DNA from: Campanula takesimana
Taxonomy: Eukaryota; Streptophyta; Magnoliopsida; Asterales; Campanulaceae
DNA: 64,000 nt
Assembly (NCBI GenBank): GCA_026119855.1
Contig: JAOWBW010001923.1
Coordinates: forward strand, 1 to 64,000
Direction: 5' to 3'
The position numbers were made by a program, and so were the translations under genes. Below the pieces are notes generated by a model, which saw only the letters and a list, made by a program, of their open reading frames with translations, was not told the origin of the DNA and ran no database searches. Position 1 is the stretch's first letter. Every line of letters begins with the position of its first letter. This document shows positions 23,097-32,839 of the stretch, in pieces.

Positions 23097-24735
23097 CAAG
23101 GAGTTCGTGAGGTCAGAGATCACCCAATTTAGAATATCATTGGTGACCTACATTCTGGTGTTAGAACAAGATCAAACTATAATGTACTTACCGCATTCAT
23201 ATCTCAAGTTGAACCCAAGAAAGTTGATGAAGCACTCCAAGATTCAAGTTAGGTTGTTGCTATGCAAGAAGAGCTCAACCAATTTGAAAGATGTAAAGTT
23301 TGGACCTTAGTTCCAAGGCCACAAGATCAAGGAGTGATTGGTACAAAGTGTGTGTTCAGAAACAAGATGGATGAGAATGGAAGCATCATAAGAAACAAAT
23401 CTAGGTTGGTTGCACAGGATATAGACAAGAAGAAGGCATTGATTATGATGAAACATTTTCCCTCGTTGCAAGACTTGAAGGTATAAGAATATTCTTAGCT
23501 TATACCTCGTACAAATATTCAAGTTATATCAAATGGATGTGAAGAGTACATTCCTCAACGATAAACTTCAAGAAACAGCCTTTGTTTCTCAACGTCTCGG
23601 ATTTGAAGATCACAAATTACCAGATCATGTCTACAAACTCTGTAAAGCTTTGTATGGACTCAAACAAGCTCCACGAGCATGGTATGAAACTCTATCTAAA
23701 TTTCTCCTAGAAAAAAGATTCAAGCGTGGTAAGATTGACACAACTCTATTCATTGCTAAATATCATGATCATACTTTACGTGTTCAAATATATGTAGATG
23801 ATATTATTTTTGGTTCTACAAATGAATTGTTGTGAAAGCGTTTTGAGAAACTCATGAAAAGAAAATTTGAGATTCGCATGATGGGAGAATCGACATTCTT
23901 CCTTGGACTTCAAATCAAACAATTTGCTGAAGGCATCTTCCTCAACCAAGCAAAGTACACATGAGATCTCATCAAGAAATTTGGACTTGCAAATGCAAAG
24001 GCATACGACACTCCTATGGCTACTGGTAACAAGCTAGATAAAGACTTGAAAGGTAAGAAGGTTGATCAAACCTTGTACAGAGGTATGATGGGCTCTCTTC
24101 TATACTTAACTGCTAGTAGGCCAGATATCATGTTTAGTGTTTGTGTTTGTGCTCGTTATTAAGCTGATCTTAGAGAAGCACATCTAATTGCTGTAAAATG
24201 TATTATTCGATATCTATCTGGGACTATTAACCTTAGACTTTGGTACTCCAAAGATTCAAATTTTGATCTTATAGGTTACTCAGATGCAGACTACGCAGCA
24301 TGTACCATTGATAGAAAAAGCACAAGTGGAACTTGTCATTTCCTTGGAAATCGACTAGTTTCATGGGCAAGCAAGAAACAAGCCTCAGTCTCTGTATCTA
24401 CCACAGAAGCTGAATATATAGCTGCTGGAAGCTGTTGTTGCTAAGTGCTATGGATGATGCGACAATTAGTAGACTATAGAATCAAAGAAGAAAATTGTCA
24501 AATCTACTGTGACAATACATCTACCATTGTTGTCTCCAACAACCCTGTCATGTATTCCAAGACCAAGCACATTGATATCAAATACCACTATCTCAAGGAT
24601 CATGTAGAAAAAGGTAATATCCATCTAGAGTATGTGAGTACTAATAATCAAATTGTAGATATTCTCACCAAGGCTCTTGATTCCAAGAGAATTAGGTATC
24701 TAAGAGGAGAAATTGGTATGCTTGAACTCTAACTC
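23097..24735 (+). pseudogene. RLC-B reverse transcriptase and RNase H
   Basis: RT begins near 23255 (stop in place of Trp, then VAMQEELNQFERC) and continues with GTKCVFRNKMDENG, a frame change near 23415, YQMDVKSTFLND, LCKALYGLKQAPRAWY, and the catalytic YVDDIIFGSTN at about 23790. RNase H shows GYSDADYAAC (Asp), STTEAEYIAAG (Glu) and IYCDNTSTI (Asp), and ends LRGEIGMLEL with TAA at 24730. In-frame stops at 23835, 23964, 24160 and 24442 disrupt it. Otherwise the order and length are normal for copia pol. Confidence 0.87.
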
Positions 24736-24748
24736 AACTTGTCCATAT

Positions 24749-24898
24749 CACTTCCTCAAAGACCACGTGGAGAAAGGAAATATTCATTTAGAATACGTGG
24801 GAACCGACTATCAAATCGCCAACATTCTAACGAAAGCACTTGACGCGAAACGGTTCATATTTTTTAGAGGTGAAATGGGTATGCTTGAACTCAGCTAA
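24749..24898 (+). pseudogene. RLC-C RNase H C-terminal fragment
   Basis: Encodes YHFLKDHVEKGNIHLEYVG and ANILTKALDAKR to LRGEMGMLELS-like end, about 50 residues. The same segment stands directly upstream in RLC-B (24577-24732: YHYLKDHVEKGNIHLEYV, DILTKALDSKR, GEIGMLEL). The two differ at many third positions, so they come from different elements rather than from a recent tandem duplication. No upstream RNase H of this copy exists in the window. Confidence 0.8.
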
Positions 24899-25574
24899 AT
24901 TAAATATAGTTTTGTTACTACTAATGATTTTATGATTTGTTGAGTTATGAGATCCTAGGTTTTAAAAGTTAGATCAATTTCAAAGTTTCAAGGAAACTCA
25001 CTGCGCGCCCATTACTTCTGGCGCCTCACTCTCATTACGCGCCTAGTGTCTATCACGACCCAACCATTTCTGCGCGCATCTGAGCTGCATGCGCCCCTTA
25101 TGCGCCCATTTATGATAACGGCTCAATCAATGCTCCAACATTTAATTCTTCAATGATTGAACGTATTCAATGTCACAAGTACCAGGTGAGTTAATTCTTA
25201 TCATTTATTATAGGAATTTTTGTCTTTTGACATTCCATAATTGTTCAAGGGTACTTGTGCAATTATTTTTCCCCTCATTTTTCGTTTTTCAAAAATTTTA
25301 TTTTCGGGGGATATATTTCTTGCACTCCAAACTTACACCAAAACAGATGTTTTTGGGGTTTGTGTAAAAATTTGGTCAAAATTGCTCATACTCTTATAGA
25401 GAAAGTGGAGCAGTTTTTCTTTACCCAAAATGTCACATCGATGTACCTTGTGTCATTCGACATTTATGAATCCGTCATTTCAAAATTTCCCCCTCCTAAA
25501 TGCTTGTCCTTTCCAAGTCTATCACCATAAATGATAGTCTCTTCATCTTCCAATTTTTATCCAAAAAACTACCC
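24899..25574 (+). other. RLC-C region between pol end and 3' gene
   Basis: About 670 bp of AT-rich non-coding sequence. GCGCC words are at about 25003-25105 (CTGCGCGCCC, TGGCGCCTC, TACGCGCCTAG, TGCGCCC). It contains no convincing ORF. It ends at the TATA-like element at 25575. Confidence 0.6.
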
Positions 25575-25584
25575 TATATATATA
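25575..25584 (+). promoter_or_regulatory. Internal TATA-like box upstream of the RLC-C 3' gene
   Basis: TATATATATAA, about 180 nt upstream of the ATG at 25765. It is followed by a strongly CT-rich leader (25605-25745, repeated CTCTCT). RLC-A has the same layout at 3126-3013. CT-rich leaders are common in plant 5' UTRs, so this looks like a separate promoter rather than LTR-driven readthrough only. Confidence 0.5.
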
Positions 25585-25764
25585 ACCCTAACCCCTTCAC
25601 CTTCCTTTTTTCATCATTGCCTACTCCCTCACTCACTCTTTCTCTCTCCCAGTCTTAGTCTCTCTCTTTTCTCTCTCTGTTTCTTACTCTCTCTCCGCCA
25701 CTCTCTATTTCTCTCTCTTTATTTTCATCATTTCTTCTCCATTTTTTTTTCTCTAAATATATAT

Positions 25765-25806
25765 ATGGGTCCTAAACGATCTACCAAAGCAAATCAAGAC
25801 GAGATG
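25765..25806 (+). CDS. RLC-C 3' gene, putative exon 1
   Basis: Fourteen codons, MGPKRSTKANQDEM, ending ATG/GTATGA. The start ATG follows a CT-rich leader. Splicing to the acceptor at 26794/26795 keeps phase 0 and gives ...DEM-DPANFRPG. The matching exon in RLC-A begins MAPKKSSDP. Confidence 0.5.
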
Positions 25807-26794
25807 GTATGAATTTCTTAACCTTAATCTCTTAATATTGTGCTTTATTTTTTTCGTTTTCTTTCTGAACGTATTTTTTCAAAAAAACCCGGATGTCACT
25901 TTCTTTGATTAATCTTGACTCAGTTCTCCGTTTTTAAAATTGTTTGTTAGGTTTTGTTCGTTTTGTAATTTAAAATCTTTTATACTAACCTTTTCAACGA
26001 TCAATGTTCTATTTTTTGCAAATCTGAAGATTTTCCATTTTTGGACTTTTCAAATTGTCGGACCTTTGATTCCATTTTCTGGTTTTGTTGTTGATTTGTA
26101 CTTGTTTTGATTTACATTTTTGTGATCCTTGTATTCTTGCGGTCATTTTGATATATTGTGTGCTTAATTTGGTGAAGTTTCACGTTTTATGTGTTCTTGG
26201 TGTTCTTCGAGCACTCAAGACATGTTCTTCGTGTTCTTCGTTATTTTTGCATGACTTGGGTTTCAAAATTTTAAAAACTTGTTTTTCAAAATCTTTTATG
26301 TTTGATCTTGTTTGCTTGCATGTTTATATAGTTTACGTGTTTGTGTGTTTTTGTGTGTTTTTATGCTAAGTTTGAATTTAACACAGTTATGCGCCTAAGT
26401 ATCACTTTACGCGCCTAGTTTCTTATGCGCCCTATGTCCTTATGCGCCTCAAGTGATTCATGCACCTAAAAATTGTATGCACCTCTTGCAAATACAAGTA
26501 TTATGCGCCTCAATCATTCATGCGCCTAAAGCCATTATGCGCCTAAAATCTTATGCGCCTAAATTCATACTTAGTCAAATTTTTCTCTGTTTAATTTTTC
26601 CTTAGTATATTCATAGAACCATTATATGCGCCTCGTATTTGTATGCGCCTACAACATGTATGCGCCAAATAATAGTATGCGCCTACTATTATTATGCGCC
26701 TATATATTGTGCTGCGCCTATTTCTTACTTTGCTCATGTTATGATTCTATGCGCCTCATTCACTTCTAACTTCACTCAAATGTTTACATTTCAG
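25807..26794 (+). other. Putative intron of the RLC-C 3' gene (988 bp)
   Basis: GTATGA donor and TTTACATTTCAG acceptor, T-rich throughout, with stops in all frames. The last 400 bp hold about 15 copies of TGCGCC-type words. Size is about twice that of the RLC-A intron (545 bp). The positional match and phase agreement support an authentic intron. Confidence 0.5.
26385..26760 (+). repeat. Cluster of interspersed TGCGCC words in the intron
   Basis: About 15 copies of (A)TGCGCCT, spaced irregularly by about 10-70 nt, with two decayed forms ATGCACCT. It is not a tandem array: the spacers are unrelated AT-rich sequence of varying length. The decayed forms are C-to-T/G-to-A changes at the CpG, as expected from methylcytosine deamination. 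Confidence 0.8.
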
Positions 26795-27043
26795 GATCCA
26801 GCAAATTTTAGGCCTGGTGAGACATTTAATCTCACTGAGTTATCTGCAGTCCAGATTGGCGTTGATATTATGGACTTCATCAGACAAGCTGGTCTACTGC
26901 CTCTATTCACTTTGGAGCAACCTTTCTACTCACCGCTCCTCGTGGATGAATTCTTCTCAACTGCTACTCTCGTTGAGATACCTGCGGATGGATACGTGCG
27001 CTACAGAATACGCGCCGTTGTTCAAAATGTTGAAGTCACTATC
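26795..27043 (+). pseudogene. RLC-C 3' gene, exon 2 start (before solo LTR)
   Basis: Open from DPANFRPGETFNLTEL through VDIMDFIRQAGLLPLF, VDEFFSTATLVEIP and YRIRAVVQNVEVTI, where solo LTR RLG-2 interrupts it. After the element the frame resumes at 30157 (STGTLKNIINFNTTGPLS), with the 5-bp CTATC duplicated. The block aligns loosely with RLC-A 2320-2100 (CVEFFDNGIVCVVPLLNG). The domain is unrecognised. Confidence 0.6.
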
Positions 27044-30000
27044 TGTCACGCCCCGAAAATTCCATTAATCCATAAATATAAAATTCACATAATATACATC
27101 TCCAAAATGATAAATACCAAACCGGGCGCGTGAATTCAACTATAAAACCAATACCAACAAACAACACCTCAACGAGAGTTATAACTCGGAGACCATCTTA
27201 CAAATGCGGAAGAAAGAACAACTAAAAGCAATATGCTCAAAAGACTACATCTTACGTACACTGAACACACACTAGCCCACGATCAGAATACACAAAGGCT
27301 CCGAAGAACAACTACCCCAAAGGCGATCAATCTGCACAGAAGATTCCTGCTACAACGAACCTCAAAACGCTACCACTTGCTTTCCTGGGGGGGGTTAAGG
27401 AAACACAATTGGAAACAAATAAACGGGGTGAGAAAAATCTCAGTAAGCTACTAAATGCAACTATATTTCATGCCAACATGATAATCACAAAAGAACAATA
27501 TCAATAAGCATTCACAATTTCATATAACATGAAAGATATGGTCCACTCATCATATAACACATAATGCGGAAATAAACACTCATAAGTGGATACTGAGCCA
27601 AGGTTCTAGAGACGGAACACAATCCCTCGAGAAGAGTCCGTTGAGCAGCATGAAAGAGCTGAAGCCAGTTCCGGAACCAAGTAACAACAACAACCAGAAG
27701 TGGGGGAAATAACACATAGTCATACCCCCAAGCGTGTAGCTAGAATACTCACCATAGGAGCTAGCTCATCCCAACCACGATCACGGGAAGGGGCATCCCA
27801 CTCAAGGCCACTGAACATGGGGAAACTGGGTTACCAGTGAAGTAAATTATACTGGACTTGGCCCGTGCCATTATAATATACATCACTGCCCAAAACAAAC
27901 ACAACAATGCCAGCTGGACTCTATACAAGCACACAGTAATAAATACTCGCTTGAAACAACAACGGGGCAATGATTCCAAAGTAAGGAACCAAGCCAAAAT
28001 CATCACAAAGGATGCAAACCATTTCTCATGAAGAGATCAACAACAACATCAACACATGAAGCTACTCAAAAAGAGTCAAACGGTTATCCACATTCATACA
28101 TTGCAAACATGGTCACAAACGGACCAAACTCAACACTCTCAAACAATACATAGTCAAATACCATAACACGTTTGTTCACAAAGGAACCATACCCAATAAT
28201 TACCATAAGGATGCAACTATTACTCAAGAAGAGTCAACAACAACGACAACGGGAAGTCTTTCATAAAAGAGTTCAACCACGATAAACAGAATTGCTCATA
28301 AGGAGCCCAACAACATTGATCATTAAAATAAATGATTCCAAGACAAGGTTCCATACCAAACACATCCTAAAGATGATACCCATAAGTTACTCATTAAGAG
28401 CACAACCCAAATGGTCACTCACAAATAGTACCACGACCATTATCAAGATGACCCTAAAAGCCTACTCATAGAGGGTAATTATGGTCAAGCACTCAACCAT
28501 CTCCTTATACCTGGAATTCCCAATAGGAACTCCGAATAATTACTCCATAAGGCTAATCACACCGTAGGTACCCAATCACTATTTCACATCTTACATCCGT
28601 TCATAGACGGACCAATTCTTAACACTCAACCGAACTAAAAAGGTAACACATTTCCATACATGATCCCAAATATACCAATTCAACACTTTGGTGTCCCATA
28701 ACAACCCTCTAGGTACTATAGGATATCACTTAAAACCTAGACCAAGTCTTATCCTAAAATCAATTCGATTGGAACCAACATGAACACATCATAAGATTAC
28801 CAAACATTCACTAATAATACTTAGTTACATTCCACCACACATTTGTTCACAAAGGAACCATTTTCACACACTAGAGTGGTCCTTGACCCATACAAACAGA
28901 TACCCCAAACTTGATCACAACGGACCGGTTATAACATTTTGTGTTATAGAACACTTACTGAAAACTCAACACAATCTAAACCAGAAACCCCACTAAATAA
29001 ACCCACTCATCTCGTAGTACTCAAGAAGAGCTTTAAAACGATAGTTTACACGCCTAAAACGGAGTCCGGATGAGAGGCTCTCAGAAGATTGGACAAAAAG
29101 GGAACAATTTTCATAACAGGGGAGGGGGAACGCGCGCCCCCCACGCCAAGGGAGCGCGCGCCTCCTAAAATCAGAAGGAAACTGCACCAACAGGGAAATG
29201 AGGGAGCACGCGCTTCAAAGAAAAGGGGGCGCGCCTCCCTTCGACAGTTAGAAAATCAAGAGTGGATGAGAAGAGGGTGCGCGTGCGCGCGCTTCATGGA
29301 AAAGGGGGCGCGCGCCCTCAAGGGGAATTCGGCAACCCAGATCTTCTTCCTGGGTTCAACACTCGAAAATGGACACCATTGTTACCAATTTTAATCAAAT
29401 CACAACAAATCTTTTTTACTAGCCTACTAAGGCATTACTACAACTCATTAGCCTAGAAGATTCATAAGACAACCTTTAAACAACCCCAAACCAAGAAGTG
29501 ATTCAAAAACCCAATTTTCACCAAAAATGAATAAAATGCAAATCCACTCCAAAATCAACCAAGGAAGAAATAAATGGCATTCTTATCATCATATAAACAT
29601 GGAATGATATTTCTAGCATAAAAATGGGGGAAAGTAACTTACCCGGATTTTCTCAAAGTTGACGAAACTCGAAAATTCTTAGCTCTCTACGATCCTATCG
29701 ACGATCTAAACATGTTTCATTTTATGAGAAATGAGAAACAATGAGAGGAAGATAGCTAGAATGTAGAGAGAAGGGAGAGAAAAAAACTTACCCAATAACC
29801 AAGGAGAGAGAGAGAGAACACAGGGAAAATGGTGAGGGGAAAATGAGGGAGGGAGAGGGAGAGGGAGGTGAGGGAGTAGTTGATGAAATAATTCAAAAGT
29901 TACACTTAGACCCCCTCTTCCACTACCTACACAACTAACACAATAATTATACTTCCCACTAATAACTAAGATCCAATACTCTACACTAGCACAATTAACC

Positions 30001-30151
30001 GATTAAATGCTAGGCACGAAATTATTATGAGACACAAAATGCACACATAATTATTTAAATAAATAAATAATTTAAATAAATAAATAGGCAATAAATAAAT
30101 AATTTATTATTTATTACTACAAAAATAGAGGCGGGTTTTCGGGTCGTTACA
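27044..30151 (-). mobile_element. RLG-2, solo LTR of a Tekay/Del-type gypsy element
   Basis: 3108-bp unit with TG...CA ends and TSD CTATC (27039-27043 and 30152-30156). It starts TGTCACGCCCC and ends GGGTCGTTACA on the plus strand, as do the RLG-3 LTRs, so it is minus-oriented. No gag or pol sequence, primer site or polypurine tract is inside it, hence a solo LTR left by LTR-LTR recombination. A GC-rich block of GCGCGC words is at 29117-29325. A GTAAGTTACTT splice-donor-like site lies on the minus strand at 29642, 509 nt from the LTR start. Confidence 0.88.
29117..29325 (-). repeat. GCGCGC word cluster in solo LTR RLG-2
   Basis: About six GCGCGC-rich words (GCGCGCGCCC, GAGCGCGCGCCT, GAGCACGCGCT, GGGCGCGCCT, GCGTGCGCGCGCT, GGGCGCGCGCCC) alternate with AT/AG-rich spacers, 830-1035 nt from the LTR start on the coding strand. 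Confidence 0.75.
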
Positions 30152-30156
30152 CTATC

Positions 30157-32319
30157 TCTACTGGCACTCTCAAGAATATCATCAACTTCAACACGACTGG
30201 CCCTCTGAGTGTAGCTGGTAAAATCAATACCTATTCTGTTGCTGCGCAGAATCTTATGGCGAGTAACCATCTCAACATTCCTACTCTTCAGAATAAAATC
30301 TGTTGAAATAAGGGATGGTGGTGATCTACTGGCGCATATCGCGCATTTGGTGGGGACTTCCATTATTTTCAAGACGGGTAATGTGAACAGATTCACAATG
30401 GAGCAGTAGGAATATACTGCAGCTATTATGGGAAACACAATCCTCAACTGGCCTCAAATCTTATTCAAAACTTTGTCGGACCAGATTGATAAGTACAACA
30501 AGAACAAGGCTGATGGGAAGAAAAAGTTTAAAACTCACTGCCGAATTCCCACAAAGATTTTTCTCACTTATCCTGCGCTTGCCACTTTTCTTGCTGAGAA
30601 CCCAGTTTATCAAACAACAGATGTTCCGATCTTTGGCAAAGACAGTTTAGTGATGAAACGGCGCAGGAAGTGCATGGCTAAGCGCGCGCCGCGTGTAAAA
30701 GGTGATCAGTTGGTTGATGAAGCTACTGAGTCAGATGAAGAAGTAGATGGCACAGAACCTGATGTTGCACCTTGCGCAGAACAAATTGCGCCCCGTGCAA
30801 AAACAAGAACTGCTCCAGGCGCAGAAAAGGGCAAAGGCAGAGGGATTGCTGAAAGTACAAGCAGACCACCTAAGCGCCCTCGAACTGAAACTGAAGAAGA
30901 AAAGGAGCTTAAACGCGCTAAGGAAGCCAGTAGACTGGAAGCGCAGAAAAAGAGGGATGAAGACTACAAATTGAAACAGGCTGCTGATTTATCCAAGTCT
31001 GAAAGGCGCAAAGGCACAGGGTCTAGCGCTGATGTATGTGCGCCTGCTCCTAATGCGCTTCCTAATGTTCGTGCGCCTCCATCAAAGACTTCTGCTCCTA
31101 CTCCAGTTCAGAAACTAACTCCAGAACCACTCTCTGCTGAGCGCCAAGTACTCAAAGATAAGCTATCTGATGAACTTTTTGGCGACTTGCGTGATGATCA
31201 AGTTCAGGGGGAGCCAGAGCCCTTGATTAGGCACAAGAGCCCTTCTGCGCCTCCTCCTCGTGATTCTGCGCCCCCAACTATTTCAGTAGAGCCTACTTCA
31301 AGTGATGACTATCTTCCTTCTCTTCGCGCTCCTACTCCATCACCAGTTAGGCTCTCCTCTTCTACCGCGCCTCAACCTACTCCTGCTCCTCCTCCTCCCA
31401 CTACTGACATGAGTGTGGTTATTTCACTTTTACAGCAACTTCAGTAAGGCCAAGCTCACATTAATTCTCAGATGGAGCTTCATACTTCTATGCTTACTCA
31501 GCAAGATGATGAGATTGCTGCCATTAAGGGGGAGATGGCGCGCATAAATGCTAGTATCAAGGACAAACATTTCCTTACTCCTCAACAGTGGAATGATGCT
31601 ATAGATCAAATGAATGAGCTATTCAAAGGTACTCTTGCTTCCCACATGAACGTATAGATGGCGGCATCAAACTCACTGATCGCCAAGATTTCATTAACGC
31701 CATAAGGGAGGTAGAGTTGAATATAGCAGGTGATATAAGGAAGTTATTTGAGATGGTGGCAGGAGATAGCCAAAAATTATTGAGTGTTGTTGATAAACTC
31801 AAAGAAGTTAAGGATGAACTAGAAATCCTGGGTTTAACAGCATATGGTGCTGATCCTGGCGCAGAACCCAAAGCTCCCGAATCCCATGCGCCTTCAGCTC
31901 CTGAATCCCTTGCGCCTTCTTCCAGCTCTGCTCCTGGCGCGCATGTTGACATTAATTCCCTGCTCTTAAAGATTAATTTTTTGAAGGAATTAATTATCAC
32001 TCATTTCAATGCAGCGCATTCCAGTGCAGACAGGCGCACAGATAGAGTTTCTGCTGATAGACTCACTGCCCAAGCTGCTGTTGAAGCAAACTTTCAAGCC
32101 TTCACTGAAAACTTTTCACAACAGCAGTCCATCACTCAGCGCACCATTGATGAGTATCAAAACATCAATGTTGATCATCTGCGCTACATTAGAGATGGTG
32201 TCACTGATACTCATGGTGTTGTCAACCGTAATCTTCAAATGTCCAAGCAGATTCAGCGCTCCGTGAAGGAGATAGAAGAAGGATTAAGGGAAGATGATGC
32301 GCCTCCTCCTAACCCTTAG
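30157..32319 (+). pseudogene. RLC-C 3' gene, exon 2 continuation: NLS and coiled-coil protein of unknown function
   Basis: After the solo LTR the frame runs to a TGA near 30313, changes frame, then is open 30428-31447 (ILNWPQILFKTLSDQID, basic KRRRKCMAKR, PPKRPRTE, a Lys/Glu-rich helix, then Pro/Ala/Ser-rich sequence). A single TAA at 31445 (probably from CAA) interrupts an in-frame continuation 31472-31657 (MELHTSMLTQQDDEIAAIKG). 31717-32319 is a helical, coiled-coil-like tail (LFEMVAGDSQKLLSVVDKLK) ending DDAPPPNP. The basic patches suggest nuclear entry. No membrane span. RLC-A and RLC-D carry related parts. Function unknown. Confidence 0.6.
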
Positions 32320-32839
32320 TTTCTTGTGATTGTAAGTTATTAGAATCTTTAGTGGATTAAGAAACTTTCTGTTAGTGATTTTGTGCTTAACTGTTTTAGC
32401 ACCTTTTGATTTTTGTTCCATTGAAAACTTGTAATTACCAACTCCTATATTTCGAGTTTTAATGAGAACAAAGCATCACTGTTTATTTCAAACCTTGTTC
32501 ACTCAAACTTCTTGTTTGTAGAACAATGAATGTTGTTTAAAATCATATGCATCATATTTGAACTGCTTCATATTTCATGCATTGAGTTTAAACTTTGTTT
32601 AAACACATTTCAAAACTAAAACTCATATATCATTTTGAATGTGTTAAACTATCATTTCTATCTTTCCATTTGTAATGTTTTATCTTTATTGGAATAAATT
32701 AGAAATCTATATCTTGGACTAGTGTGTGCATTAACTTGAGACATGATTTACCAATTTCATTTATTTGGACATGTTATTATCAAGTATAATGTTTTTCCCT
32801 GATATAGTAGGTAATGGCATCAATCAAATAGGGGGAGAT
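32320..32839 (+). other. RLC-C 3' UTR and polypurine tract
   Basis: AT-rich non-coding sequence. It ends with AATAGGGGGAGAT (32827-32839), the polypurine tract, directly before the LTR. RLC-D has the same AATAGGGGGAGAT before its LTR at 35938. Confidence 0.8.

Larger units (their letters stand above)
20010..24735 (+). mobile_element. RLC-B, SIRE-type copia internal region (truncated both sides)
   Basis: Plus-strand gag-protease-integrase-RT-RNase H block without its own LTRs. The left side is cut by RLC-A at 20009/20010. The right side ends at the RNase H stop (about 24732) and is immediately followed by a second copy of the same RNase H tail belonging to RLC-C. Many in-frame stops, mostly of the TGG-to-TAG, CAA-to-TAA and CGA-to-TGA kind, show long decay under methylation. 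Its scattered ACCGC words (TACCGCA at 22147 and 23189) resemble RLC-D, so B may be the pol of D. That is an inference. Confidence 0.8.

Noticed and set aside
26385..26760. CRISPR-like regularly interspaced repeats (TGCGCC)
   Set aside because: The words are only 6-8 bp, spacing is irregular, there is no cas gene, and the context is a plant retrotransposon.
27044..30151. A full non-autonomous (LARD-like) element rather than a solo LTR
   Set aside because: No internal repeat pair, primer site or polypurine tract is seen. Size, termini and word position match single Tekay LTRs.
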